Shown here piece after piece: positions 44,108 to 55,589 of a stretch of DNA of 64,000 nt (positions are counted from its first letter, which is position 1; each line of letters opens with the position of its first letter). A program made the translations under genes and the position numbers. This DNA is from Batkoa obscura (lineage: Eukaryota > Entomophthoromycota > Entomophthoromycetes > Entomophthorales > Batkoaceae): positions 558,001-622,000 of the forward strand of contig JASVEC010000015.1 in NCBI GenBank assembly GCA_030770535.1, given 5' to 3'. Below the pieces are notes generated by a model that worked only from the letters and a program-made list of their open reading frames with translations, ran no database searches and was not told the DNA's origin.

Positions 44108-45604
44108 TTTAGTAATTTAACAAATAGTTTTATTTTTATTGTGAATTTTTTTATAATAAATATAATACACTTAATATAGCAGCATTACTTAAGTACCTAT
44201 TTATACCATTTATTATTATGTTTAGTCAGAATAAATATAACAAAGTAGTATTTTCAATATTTTAATATTAATAAAAGCATGAATAGTTCAGAGAAAGCAG
44301 TGGTATATTTAGTAATACTCAACTTTTATGCGTCGAAAGTAAAATTAAATTTATGCTATTAAATTCATGTATTAAATTACTTTTAAACATAATGAATTTG
44401 AAACTGGGGTTTGTACTTTATATTATCTCAAAGGTAAAGTTACTTATTAGGGTATTTTCATAAACCATCTATTGATTGATAGGTACCATAGGTTATTTTA
44501 TTATCTGCATATTCTTATGACTATATGGTCTTAAAGTAGTACTCTATTTTAATAGTTCGGTCATTTAAAGGATAGTATGTACATTTATTCTATAATTATC
44601 AATTATCAAAATATTTTGTTATGTTTATGATGTACTTGATTGGCTATTTTAACACATTATTAAAATTAATAAATCAATAGTTGAGAAGAAAACCTCAAGT
44701 TGTAAACTGTGTATGATAATTTAATGCTATTAAAAATTTCTGTATTAATTTGATTTAGGGTAATATTGTGATAGAGCATGGGTTGAAAGTGGGGGTCTTG
44801 TAATATATTTAATGTATAAAAGTATTTATACAAATACACTAATTCTTAGATCAACATTCTCACAAAACTTCAATTCTTGCTTTAAAGCCATATTATATGC
44901 TCTTATATTTTAATATAATTATATAGAGGTATTAAATATAGTTTAATTTATTAATTTAGAAATTTTTACTAAATAAATACTTGCTTATATAATCAATGAG
45001 AGATTTATAATTTTTATAGTTTGTTTATTAAATTAATAGTAAATAATTCTTTTTTTAAAAGCGCTGATATAAAGTATTAAATGATAATATCATGTTATCA
45101 ACTACCGCTTATGTAAGAGGTGGTATAATATAAATATAGATACACCAGCAGTGAGTAAATACACTGTAATATAAAACCAAGAGAAAAGTGCACTAGATGT
45201 GCATATGTGCTTTCTAGCTCATACTACCAGATTATGAGATCATAGGATATGGAAAGAAGATTCAAAAGCAAAATTTGTATACTGTTGATTGAGCTTGAAG
45301 TCCTATAGTTGGCATCCTGATACTTGTATAAAAGTTATTCCGTACATTAACGATTAACGGTAGATAAAGAGTGCTTGACCGAGACATTAATAAAAAAGTT
45401 TATCTGTGAGCTATAACAAATAAACATAGGAAGCTTTTCATAGTATAGTTCCATTCTTATCAATTATCTTATTTTAAAACGATTATTAAATTAAGTCGTT
45501 GGGATAAATTAACTGAAAATTTGAAAATTAATCAGATTTTCATACCCATAAAAATCTAAAAATCTTTATTTCACCATTAGATATTTTAAAAAATGAAATT
45601 ATAA

Positions 45605-45708
45605 TATGGGGATGTATTTGTGTGTTTAAGAATTTTACTAACAAATTTTTCGCTTAAATAGTGCTTAAAAATGGAAAAAATAATAGAGTCAAAAAAAATA
45701 CTCCCATG
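45605..45708 (-). mobile_element. TA-target MITE, - orientation
   Basis: TATGGGGATGTATTTGTGTG at the left, AAAAAAAATACTCCCATG at the right, core CTTAAATAGTGCTTAAAAA. Confidence 0.75.
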
Positions 45709-46070
45709 TGTTTTATTAATTCTACATGCTGTCCTAGCAATAGGTCATATATATGCCTAACGTTAATATCATGACTAATTAGCGCGTCGCGAAGCTAGAT
45801 AAAGATATAATATTATTGATATATATGGCTTTGGAAATTATAGTTTAGTTTTATATTTTTTCTCTGTTCTGAAATGTATTTTTCAATGTATTTTTTGTGA
45901 AGTTAAATTATAATGCATCAGAGTATTTAATATTTGATACTAAAGGCATAATTCTTAACGTTATAGTCTATATTATGTATTGTGGTATTAAAGTTTATTA
46001 ACTGTAGATGAAAACTTGTTTTTTATCTTTTTATCTTTGGAGTACAAAAGTTAGATGAAGAATTAAAAAA

Positions 46071-46328
46071 TTGTGCAAGAGATTTCTTCCTAGTCCTAAA
46101 AGGAATTCATTTAAAGGACCAAAAAAAAAAAGTATCAGGGTATTGACGATTGCTCAGAAGGTCAATTTACTGCTTCTTACTCTAGATAAAGCTTATGTAA
46201 ATAGATGTAACAAATTGTTTATAAATGTTACTTTAAGTTTTTTGATTATTTTGATAGGATTCTTATTCAGCTTTAAATTAAAATTTGTAGTTTTTCCTCA
46301 TGCCCATTTAGGTATAAAATTCATTTAA
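46071..46328 (+). pseudogene. Possible CENP-B/pogo-type HTH remnant
   Basis: An 84-codon frame that opens with TTG, so a real start is doubtful. The first 40 residues, KGPKKKSIRVLTIAQKVNLL, resemble the basic helix-turn-helix start of pogo/Tigger transposases and CENP-B-like proteins (K-R--LT--QK--LL). The rest is hydrophobic without a pattern. It may be a decayed DNA-transposon fragment or chance. Confidence 0.2.
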
Positions 46329-46819
46329 ATAAATAAAATATCAAAGTTAATATAGAACTCAGCTTGTTTTATGATATTTAAACAGATTATAAAAATTTAC
46401 GAAACCTAATCGCTAATGATTGTATTTTTTAAAGTTTCAGTTGAAACTTTGACTTTGCTTTTTATACCATATTGCATTCCTAGTTGTCCTTCTTTAATAA
46501 TGTTGGGCTTTTAAAGGTTTATAAAGGTAGTGTAGTAGTTCCCTTCCTCATCAACTTTTATTAACTTAATTTTACTCTGATATAAAATAAAATAAAAATG
46601 TAGTAAGGTATGGAAGAAAACAAATATGCAGTACCTAAGTTTGGAAAAAAACAAATAAAAAAAATCCTCCGAGTATGAGGAAAAGCCCTATATTACTTAA
46701 ACTACTTTATGGACTCAAAACAAATAACTGAAAATGAACAGCCCATAGTTTATTTATAGAATTGTACCTTTTAAAAGTATGAACAAAAAGCAGTGTTAAC
46801 TTTAAATCGTGATTTTAAC

Positions 46820-46925
46820 ATATGAGGATGTATTTTTGTGTTCAAGAATTTTACTAACAATTTTCCCGCTTAAATAGTGCTTAAAATATGTAAAAGTAAT
46901 GAAGTCAGAAAAAACATCCCCATAT
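46820..46925 (-). mobile_element. TA-target MITE, - orientation
   Basis: TATGAGGATGTATTTTTGTG at the left, AAAAAACATCCCCATATA at the right, core CTTAAATAGTGCTTAAAA. Confidence 0.8.
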
Positions 46926-47349
46926 ATATTCATTTTAGAATATCAGCTCTGAAAAAGAATAACTCAACTTCAATTAATTTAACTATATTTGAATTAGAAA
47001 ATAATGTCTAGATTATGTGCACGAAATCTTAAGTAATATTTTATTGTGTGTGAAGTATTACATTATTAAAAATTATACCAATGATAATAAACTAAATGAA
47101 CATAATTGATGTTTTAGTATCTCATTTAAGAAATTACTACTAACATAACTCAAATATGATTTTTCTTATATAACTTGATGGTTTTATAAATTAATTATCG
47201 TCATGCAATTAGTAAGATCTTAGTTACAGCAGCATTTAATTTATGAGACTATGAATTATGTAATAAAAATCATGTTTTAATTACATCGATAGTATGTTAA
47301 AAGACATATATGCTTTTAATTTTAATTTTATGTGATATTAAGCTTTGAG

Positions 47350-47608
47350 ACTATATTTATTGATTTATATAGGTAAGTTTAAAAGCTTGGTCAAAATCAA
47401 GGATAAACCTTCTCTTTCATTTTTTCTTGTCCATCAGTTTATATAGCGTAAATTTTTGAAAAATAAATACTAGATAGAAAAAGTTTCAATATGAATTATT
47501 TTAAAATTAAGCAAAAAAAACAAATATTTTGTACTACTAAGTGCTTAATTCGCAATTTTTGCTGAAATTAAATTGAACAAAAATTAAACCAAGCTTTCAA
47601 ACTAATCC
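47350..47608 (+). repeat. Diverged dispersed repeat, copy 2
   Basis: Partner of 36460-36732 in the same orientation. Landmarks are GGTAAGTTTAAAAG, CAAAATCAAGGATAA, GCAAAAAAAACAAAT, CTAAGTGCTTAATTCGCA followed by ATTTTTGCT, and CTTTCAAACTAATCCATAAA. Identity by eye is moderate, so the split is old. Confidence 0.5.
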
Positions 47609-48138
47609 ATAAAGTCAAGGCTAAGCCATTTACTATGCATAAATAATAATTAAAATCCAAAATTTTAAGTAAATAAAAGTAGGCTGCATAGTAGCATAAA
47701 ATGCATCAATAATTTTATGTATCAATACTTTTATGCATAGTTTGTGTTTTATAAATAGCCTCTATATTTTTTTAGTTATCAAAATCGTCCTAATATAGTC
47801 TTTCTGTTTATTTTTCATTAATCATTGATATTTGCCATATTAAATAGTTTTCTCATTGTCATAACTCATATTATAATTGGTGTTATAAACTAGTATGAAA
47901 AATATATCTTTAAAATTAATTCAGTATCTTTAAAGAGTTTTAATTTTATTAACATGTCCTCTAAAAATTTAAAAATAAAAATAAAAATAAAATTCAGATG
48001 ATTCATATCAGCTATTTTAAAATAAGACAGGTATAATTAATTTACAAGGCTATAAAACGTAATTAATGTTAAATAAAATTAGCGAACTATTAATAAGAAT
48101 TATTGAGTAAAAGTATTCAAACTTCTAACTTTATAGCA

Positions 48139-48235
48139 TTGGGAGTGTTTTTTTCCTGTTTTAATATTACTATTTTTGATTCTTCATTTGACAAAAAGGA
48201 ATAAATAAATGAAACCGAAAGACATTCTCATTAAT
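48139..48235. mobile_element. MITE-like fold-back copy
   Basis: It starts like the plus form (TTGGGAGTGTTTTTTTCC) and ends like the minus form (ATGAAACCGAAAGACATTCTCA), so the two halves are in opposite sense. The normal core AAGCGCTATTTGAG is missing. Probably a rearranged or heavily decayed family member. Confidence 0.4.
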
Positions 48236-48655
48236 TTTTAAATTTACGATTTAAAACTTAGAGTCAATAGATTTAATAAAGACAATTATATGAAAAATTA
48301 TATGCACACTTCTGTTAATATTATCAACTTGTTTTTCTTTAAAATATGCTTTATCTGATATTCTAACTTAATAAACGTTCTCCCAGACACGCAATTTATA
48401 AAAATATACTCATAAGTCAAAGCTTATTATAGCTTTAAATTTTTTATAATGCACGTTTGCTATTAGTCTGATATTTTAAAAAACAAGTTGATAAAAGAGT
48501 ATAAAAATAAAAAGCTAGAACCTTTAAAATATAGGCATTTTTAAACTTTTATATTAACATTTCACCTTTTTTTATATAAATTAAATTAATTCCTAAATCA
48601 AATAATTAACACATACCTTTAATAAAACAATTAAGGCTCTAATGGCTTTCTGAAT

Positions 48656-49408
48656 TTATGCATATTTATTGATAAAATCCACACTAGTTGAAATTCTAGT
48701 AAACACAGCAGGGTAATCTTCTAAAGCACAACCCTTACCCCAAGACACTATACCTACTATAGTGGGTTCACCTTCAAAGCTTAAAATAGGACCCCCAGAA
48801 TCGGCCTGACATACGTTTTTCCAACCTTCTTTATAGCCAGCACAAAACTGTGATCCAGTATCTAAGAGAGGATAGCTTATTTTGCATTGGTTAATATCAT
48901 AAACTGGAACATCAACTTGTCTTAAAACATAAGAATAAGGACCATTTTCATATAGTCTCCCCCAACCTAAAACAATAAGACCTTTACCAGTTTGGGATGA
49001 AATATCATTATAATCTAGTTTTAATCTAAGATTAAACCCCTTTATAGGCTCAATTTTATATATAGCAATATCATAGTTTATACTACTTTCACTAAGATAA
49101 TATTTTGGATGTGGGATACGCTTCAAAATCTTCAAGTCTTTCCCATGTTCTTGTAAGCTAGTTAAATTCATGTTGTGACGATGAAAAGAAATAGTCCAAT
49201 CGGATTCAGTAGCATTGATACAGTGAGCTGCTGTCACTACGGTATTTTTATTGAGTAAAGTACCACCACAAACATGTTTTCCATGATAATCTAAAGATAT
49301 CATGAATGGATAGCGGAACTTTGGACTAACTTCAGTACCATTTACGATTCTTGAATCGCTAGAAAGAGAGGATGAGATAAAGATAAACCAAATAAGAAAG
49401 TCTAGCAT
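48656..49408 (-). CDS. Secreted trypsin-like protease with altered S1 pocket
   Basis: 250 residues from the ATG at 49408. An in-frame ATG at 49426 would lie only about 20-27 bp from the TATA box, probably upstream of the transcription start, and the paralogue's start aligns with 49408. Signal peptide, Arg20/IVNG activation site and triad (His62, Asp113, Ser204) are as in the paralogue at 40832. The pocket differs at three positions: Asn198 for Asp (189), Val199 for Ser (190) and Ala234 for Gly (226). Loss of the acidic base and a bulkier wall argue against Arg/Lys specificity and for a small neutral residue, or for a weakly active protein. Ala at chymotrypsin 193 is shared with the paralogue. 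DNA identity is total by eye over most of the gene. Confidence 0.9.
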   Translation of the reverse strand: MLDFLIWFIFISSSLSSDSRIVNGTEVSPKFRYPFMISLDYHGKHVCGGTLLNKNTVVTAAHCINATESDWTISFHRHNMNLTSLQEHGKDLKILKRIPHPKYYLSESSINYDIAIYKIEPIKGFNLRLKLDYNDISSQTGKGLIVLGWGRLYENGPYSYVLRQVDVPVYDINQCKISYPLLDTGSQFCAGYKEGWKNVCQADSGGPILSFEGEPTIVGIVSWGKGCALEDYPAVFTRISTSVDFINKYA

Positions 49409-49445
49409 TATGCTTTTAATGAGCATTTCACTAAATCATGGCGTC

Positions 49446-49453
49446 TATTTATA
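49446..49453 (-). promoter_or_regulatory. TATA box of trypsin gene 2
   Basis: TATAAATA on the minus strand. Its first base is 45 bp from the ATG at 49408, exactly as in gene 1, and the sequence between box and ATG is homologous to that of gene 1 with the same length. This decides the start codon in favour of the second ATG. Confidence 0.7.
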
Positions 49454-50631
49454 GTTTTCTTTCTTATGTTAACATTTGCCTAGATTTATTAGTAAATTTA
49501 AATTATTTATTTTACTATACTTACTACCATGTGTTTATAACAGTACGCTTTATTATATTTTATGACTTATTATAATGACTTTTTATACTGTATTTTATAA
49601 TACTATATTATGTGTAAACCAATATGATCAGTTTCATGCATTCATTTCTGCTCTTTTATTTCATATATATTTATTTCTACTATGCTTTATTAATTTAACC
49701 TAGACTTGATATTTTTCTTGTTTATGATTGAAAGTGATATTAATTTAAATAGCAAACTGGGTAAAAGTTTCTCCATACCAAAAAATTTATTTTGTTTTTT
49801 CAAGGTTATAATTATACATGAAACTAAGGAATTTTTAATAGTTTATCTAATTTAACATGTAAATTAATTAAATATCTACTAAACTTATGATTTTTGTTTC
49901 AATTTTACAGCTACTGAAACTCCATTATGACTTGACTACTCATTTAGGAATAAAAGTTTACTAGAATCAAACTAAATTTATTAACCCAGTTAAAAAACTA
50001 AATAGACAAATAAACAGCTCTAAAAACTATTATAAATTGTCACAATAGAGTTAGAACAGTTGTAATTTTGTTTTTTTTGTTGACAGACAATTTTGAGTAT
50101 TAGCTTTAAAATAATCTAAAAGGTTTACATTGATTATGATTAGTATGACGTTTTATACTAGTTTTATTTTATATAATTTATAACTAACTAGAAAATCGTT
50201 ATATCAAATGAAATATCGTAGTATTATCTTTATTTATTTGAACTTTATTCAATATTATCAGCTTATACCATAAAAAATCCAAAAATTAATAAATCATAAT
50301 TTGGGATTGTAGAGTTATAATTTTCTTATAAGGAATATATTAATTAAAAAGATAATAATAAGCTTGTCAAATAAGAATTAAAAACAAAAGCAGAACTCTG
50401 ATATATTGCTAATGTCTCTATAGCCCCTAAACAATTTATTACTAGGGTTAATATTACTGTAAATGGTTGAATTCGGAATAGTAGAAAGTACAAAACTTCC
50501 CAAATTCAATTTTATGTGAAAAGTTAGGTGAGATTGGTCTTATCAATATTAACTCAATGAACCAGGTACTGGCATTCGAATAGTTTAGTATATTAAAACA
50601 TTACATAGACTGTTTATGACAATTTCATTCT
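49454..50631. other. Intergenic A+T-rich DNA
   Basis: No gene or repeat recognised. Confidence 0.4.
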
Positions 50632-50945
50632 TTGAAATTGATTTATGTAACAGCACATCAACTACTTACCTTTACTTTTGCTAAAGATCCTTTGCGCCAT
50701 AAACCTTCTGATTCTTCCCCTCTAGATTATCTCTTTTTGCAACGAAGAGCCTTTGGGATTAAGTTATTAATTTTTTTATTGAATATGTTGGTAACTCTCA
50801 ATTATTATTTGACTTTAATAACAAGGATATTTATGGTTTTTTTGTTTCTATTGACTATAATATCTTACCAATTGCTCCTATGGTTATCATTAATAAACAC
50901 ATCTTTCTTGGACTTAAATCATTTTTTTAATCTGTTATGTATAGT
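50632..50945 (+). other. Unidentified coding-like island
   Basis: A stretch of clearly higher G+C than its surroundings. Open reading on the plus strand includes KDPLRHKPSDSSPLDYLFL near 50690-50745 but has no credible start. The family is not recognised and it is probably a broken remnant. Confidence 0.2.
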
Positions 50946-51111
50946 CTTTATAGCATAGGCTCAAGATGTGAATATATGAAATTACATATAGTGGATGAAT
51001 ATCTCTTGTCTATAATGATAATGAAAAGTTTACTCATTAATTACTTATCTGACTATTTACAGTAGATTTATGGTCTTCTATTTGGCTTTCTTTTTTTCTA
51101 AACCCCTTGCT

Positions 51112-51420
51112 CTACTCTTTACATTTGCTTATATATGCATTATTGATCCTAAAAATCGACGCTGGTACCTTATCATATTTTACTGTGGTGTGCTCAGTTT
51201 CCTTTTTTGTCCAATCAGCGCACATCAAACCCATGCTTAATCTCCAACTTATTCCACTAACTTTGATCTGCCCTAGTCTTTGCTCTTTAGCTTTTGATGA
51301 ACTCTGATCCATTTTTTTGCGTTTGGCCTTGGTAGACCACCCCTCTATCAGTTCTCTGACTTCTTCTGATATGTAATAATTTAGCCTATAGATCGTGTAT
51401 AATTCGTTTTTATTTTATAA
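51112..51420 (-). pseudogene. COMM-domain-like coding island
   Basis: The minus strand is open from about 51420 to 51112 and G+C-rich for this window. It reads SEEVRELIEGWSTKAKRKK, then VSGISWRLSMGLMCADWTKK, which resembles the lead-in and first strand of COMM domains (COMMD10-like pattern ...F---WS------, then W-LNLQMA). A possible 3' splice site (CTATAG at about 51395) precedes it. The rest of the COMM domain and any N-terminal exons were not found, so this is either one exon of an unresolved gene or a broken copy. The frames on the plus strand here are shadows. Confidence 0.3.
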
Positions 51421-51743
51421 ATGCCAATCTTATTATTTCGCTTCCCCTTAATTAATCTATTTAAGCTTCTTTTTACCTAATGAAAGCATAAAGTCTTTCA
51501 AACTTTGAATTCAAAAAAAAGTGAATATAGAGAGCTAGAAACTTTTTAACAATTATTTTATTATTAAAATTTAAATCAAATAGATTTGAAACGTTGAAAT
51601 ACCAATTAAGATAACTATCCCATTATATTTTAAACCCATTTGTGATAAACTTCACCAATATTAGAGTGTCAACAAATTTGATATTCAATGATTAATAAAT
51701 CAATAACAATACCCAGGAACAACAAAATAATCGATTTACTCCA
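51421..51743. other. Spacer downstream of VPS17-like gene
   Basis: A+T-rich sequence with no feature recognised. Confidence 0.4.
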
Positions 51744-53007
51744 TTAACATTTAGCCAGGAACGCAGCCATTTTAATAGAATCTAATTTGGGTTGAGAAGT
51801 GGTATAAGTTCTTACCTCATCATTTCTATTTTCTTTTAAATTCTCTAAAACCTGTTGATATTCTTCTAAAATGTTTTTATGATGATTTTTATATAATTTA
51901 GCAAAATTTAATAAATGGCGTTTAGCATCCGAATCTCTATAACCTTCATAATATTCCATTTCTTTAGGTAAATGTAAATTCAATCGTTGCATTTGTCCAT
52001 GTCGATATTCTTCATATTTTTTAGCCTACAAAATTAATCATTTGATTTTATAAGTATTAGTTTATTACCATTTCAAAATCTTCCAATGCAACATCCACCT
52101 TCGATTGATTAATTGTGCTTGCTTTTTTGAGTACTAAAAGCCCTTGTTCTCTCTTTTCTTTTTTAAGTTTAGCATGTTCCAATTCAAGTGCCACATTAAA
52201 TCGGTGCATTAAAGTGTCCATAAGATATAATATTGAATTGGTAGTTAATTCAAAATAATAATTTAACGAGTTAACTTCAGCCGTTTGAAACATACCTTCC
52301 GAATCTGATTGTATAACCTTACCCATTTTACGAGCAATAGAAGTAACAAGTAAATCTTCTTGATTAAGCTCACCTAAATGAACCCAAGAAACTCCCAGAT
52401 TAATGGATTTGGCCGCCATATCTAATAATGCTTGTGCTACTTGATTTTGTTGCTTATGTAAATTTTGTTCTGAAAACATCACCTCTTTTAAGATCATTTC
52501 TGTCGCCATTAATTTGGCTCTTAAATTACCATATGGTTTATCATCCTCACATCGATACCCTTGATAGTTAATACTCAGCTTATGAATTTGAACCGGTGCT
52601 GGAGAATACACAAATTTGGATTCTAGAAAAGTTTGTAATTCCAAATCTTTTTTAAACACCTGATGTTGACTTAAACGTATTAAAAATTGTTCCATATCTT
52701 GCTTATGTAGATTAGGCTGGGATTTTATCTGAGGAGGTAAAACAGGAACAAGTAAATCAGTATAGTTGGCTGTTAAATAATTATAAAGTTTTAAAAATTC
52801 TTGATAACTTCGAGATACATCTTTTAATTGTTTATGTTTATATTGATTTAAATTGGTCTAAAAATAGTCAAATTTTTATGTATTTATTATTATCAATTAG
52901 TTTACCTTCACCTCCATCATATAATTGAAATGTTTGTTATTCATATCAACATATTTAATTGATATGTTTAAATAATGGACTATTTTTTCAATTTCTTTTT
53001 CTTCCAT
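51744..53007 (-). CDS. VPS17: PX-BAR sorting nexin, Vps17-like retromer subunit
   Basis: Exons 52906-53007, 52069-52857 and 51744-52025 (minus strand) encode 390 residues with phase-0 joins; the introns are 48 and 43 bp. The PX domain (about 12-115) has VKTNLNQYKHKQLKDVSRSY, EFLKLYNYL, VPVLPPQ and the closing FLIRLSQHQV...FLESKFVYSPAPV; the ESxFxYSP ending is characteristic of fungal Vps17. A helical, charged BAR region follows (about 130-375), including SWVHLGELNQEDLLVTSIARK. Vps17 pairs with Vps5 to tubulate endosomal membranes and return cargo to the Golgi. It is shorter than ascomycete Vps17, lacking the long disordered N-terminus. Start: first ATG of the PX-coding exon. The family could also be a Snx4/Snx41-type nexin, but the VPxLPP and YSP wording favours Vps17. 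Confidence 0.75.
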
Positions 53008-53593
53008 ATAGATTAGTAATATAAAAATCGATCTATGTTTTTTTTCTGATTAAGAACTCAAAATTTGTAACTAAACTACAATTTTTGCAGAAGAGACCAT
53101 TTGATGTTGCAATTTTTAAGTTATCATTATAACCCATATTATAAATAGTAAGGAAATTGTTCATGAAATAAACTAATTTTATTAATGTTTTATTTTGTGA
53201 ATACACAAATAAAAAGACATTTTACTTTAATTATTGTTCTCTAAATTATCAGAAAATAATAGCAAACTTTAATAAAATAACATTTGATAAAAAATTGGAT
53301 AAATTAATTTATTATATCTTTATTCAATTTCAAAATGAATCTAATAGACTAGAAATGCTAGCAATAGTTTGGATTAAGAGATACTAAACAAATGATAAGA
53401 CAATCGTAATAATAAACAATAAGTAAATAAATTTATAAATAGTTACCAAAGTATTAAACAAACTACAAAATACATAATTATCTAATAACTGTTTTAATAT
53501 ATATACTCAGTCTAGTCGATTTAATTAGCCTAATATAATATACTGCTTCCAAAGCTCAAAATCAATATTATAAAATAGAACTTAATTAATGTA
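53008..53593. other. Spacer between LMW-PTP and VPS17-like genes
   Basis: About 0.6 kb of A+T-rich DNA downstream of the phosphatase gene and upstream of VPS17 (both on the minus strand). No feature recognised. Confidence 0.4.
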
Positions 53594-54228
53594 CTAAATA
53601 AGATTTAAACTTTTTAAAAACCCAATTGAAGCTCTTTTCGTTTGTTGAAAATTAGTTTCGAAACCATCGTCACCACCATAATATGGATCCTTAATTATAG
53701 TTTCTTTATTTGGGTCATAATTTCCAAATAATTCCACTAACAATAAATTAAAAACAACAGAATAATTATATGTTTACCTTTAGAATCCGAATCTTTTGGT
53801 TTTATATGATTCAAATCACTTAAATTACTATTATCCATACAAAGGATATAATTAAATTTATAAAAATCTTCTTTCTTTATCTATTAATCATTAATTTATT
53901 ATTACTAGTATTATATATTAACTTCTATTTTTAAACTTACTTTTCTAGAAATTGAATAAACAGGAACACCATGTTGTTTACATTTAGCAATACTTCTAGG
54001 ATCTGCTTTATCTCCAGCCTAACAAGTTTAAATATATCAGCTCAGAAACTCTTAACATATTAAAATTTTCAATTTTACATGATAACCAGCTGTACCTGCA
54101 GAATCAATTGTAAATAAATGATCCAATTTCCGGGTTTTTATTTCATTAATAAATACTGCCTCTGCCATTGGAGATCGACAAATATTTCCGAGACACACAA
54201 ATAATACAGTATATTTTGCTTCAGACAT
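53594..54228 (-). CDS. LTP1: Low-molecular-weight protein tyrosine phosphatase
   Basis: Exons 54079-54228, 53941-54018, 53778-53880 and 53594-53736 give 157 residues, the normal size for the family. The P-loop VCLGNICRSPMAEA has Cys12 and Arg18 (CX5R). SAGTAGYHAGDKADPRS and the C-terminal KDPYYGGDDGF, with general acid Asp127 and the tyrosine pair after it, complete the active site. It dephosphorylates phosphotyrosine on small substrates and proteins in the cytosol. The introns are short (41-60 bp for introns 1 and 3, and 2), so no single long open frame exists and the gene would be missed by frame length alone. All joins are GT...AG and the frame closes. Confidence 0.9.
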
Positions 54229-55356
54229 GATATTTGTTAATTAAATTACAGAAAACGTAAAATTAAATGAAATTGATGTGTTTAATAAAGTCTTAATTGA
54301 TTGGCTGATATTTGATAGATAATTTTAGACATGACTGGCATATGAAATAATTTTTTTAGCATTGATATTTTGGTCACTTTTATACTATACGAAAATGAAA
54401 ATACTTTGTTATTATTTCATTATAAATTAAATTGTTAGCTTGTATAGATTTGAGTATTATAAGTAGTGTAGTAGGAGAATATTGAGGTGATTGATTTATA
54501 AAAAGGGAATTTTTACTATAGACAAAAATAAAAATGATGATAGAACTTGTTTTTAATTTTGTAAATTCTATCTTTTATATAAAGAATTCAACAATGTTTT
54601 AATTGAAAGCATGACTTAGAATGTATCTTAATTTTCAAGTTCGTTTTTTGAATATTAATTTGTCAAATTGAGTCGGCTGTTCAATAATTGCCTGTTTAAA
54701 GAAAATATCAAGAATATTTAACTCATTGAAAATGCTATCTGCCATCCCTAAAATTAATCTTTTTGTGATTTTTTTACTTATACTTTTAAAAAACTCTATT
54801 AATTTGTAGCTGTCAAATACAATTCTATAACTTTAATATAGTACAAAATATGGACTAAAGACTAAAAAACAGTCTCACACGACGTATTTACCGCACGCTG
54901 TGTTAGAAAGGGTAATAAAAATCAAAATAGTGATATTCTATCGATCATCAGTTACATATGTTTTATTTAGAATACGCAATATTAAACAGTATTGAAAAAG
55001 TTAAAGGGTTGGCAAATATTATTATCAACAATTAACATGGTAATTAACTAGTTATAGTCACAAAATGTGGATAAAGTCGTGCCAATGCTAATATAAAAGA
55101 TGATATGAACTAGCTTTATAGTTATATACTATTTGAAATTATCATCATAGTGTATTTATAACAAATATAATCACTTATTTTCTAAATTAAACCGAGTACA
55201 TCAGCTTCTGGTTCAAATTCAAGTGTTAGTAATAATAACTAGATTTAATAAATTATTGATATTATTAAAATGTTTAATTAAACATAAAAGATACAGTTAT
55301 CAGTTTCAAAATTAAGCCTATAAACCCTATTGATGCTTTTTCAATAAATAAGTAAT
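54229..55356. other. Intergenic A+T-rich DNA
   Basis: No gene found on either strand. Confidence 0.4.
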
Positions 55357-55459
55357 AGTGAGGATGTATTTTTGTATTTAAGAATTTTACTAACAATTTT
55401 TCCACTTAAATAGCACGCTCAAAAGATAGAAAAAGTAATGAAAAGAAACACTCCCAGTG
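55357..55459 (-). mobile_element. TA-target MITE, - orientation
   Basis: GTGAGGATGTATTTTTGTAT at the left, GAAACACTCCCAGTGAT at the right, core TTAAATAGCACGCTCAAAAG. It lies about 130 bp from the tRNA-Arg gene. Confidence 0.75.
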
Positions 55460-55589
55460 ATAAACTGCTAAATGATTTTTACCATTATCTTAATTACTGT
55501 TTTTATATTCTGAGATTTAACAGTAATTTACTATTATTTTGCATTATAAAAATAATAAAGGGCCTTAAAGCTTAAGGAGGTATTATTAA

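Larger units (their letters stand above)
43403..48655. other. Long gene-poor region with MITEs and a dispersed repeat
   Basis: About 5 kb. It holds three good MITE copies, one odd fold-back copy and the second copy of the dispersed repeat (all listed separately). Stretches near 45100-45400 have slightly higher G+C and may be decayed coding DNA, but no family could be named. Confidence 0.4.

Noticed and set aside
49409-49426. Upstream ATG of trypsin 2
   Set aside because: It lies too close to the TATA box and is absent from the paralogue; the ATG at 49408 is preferred.
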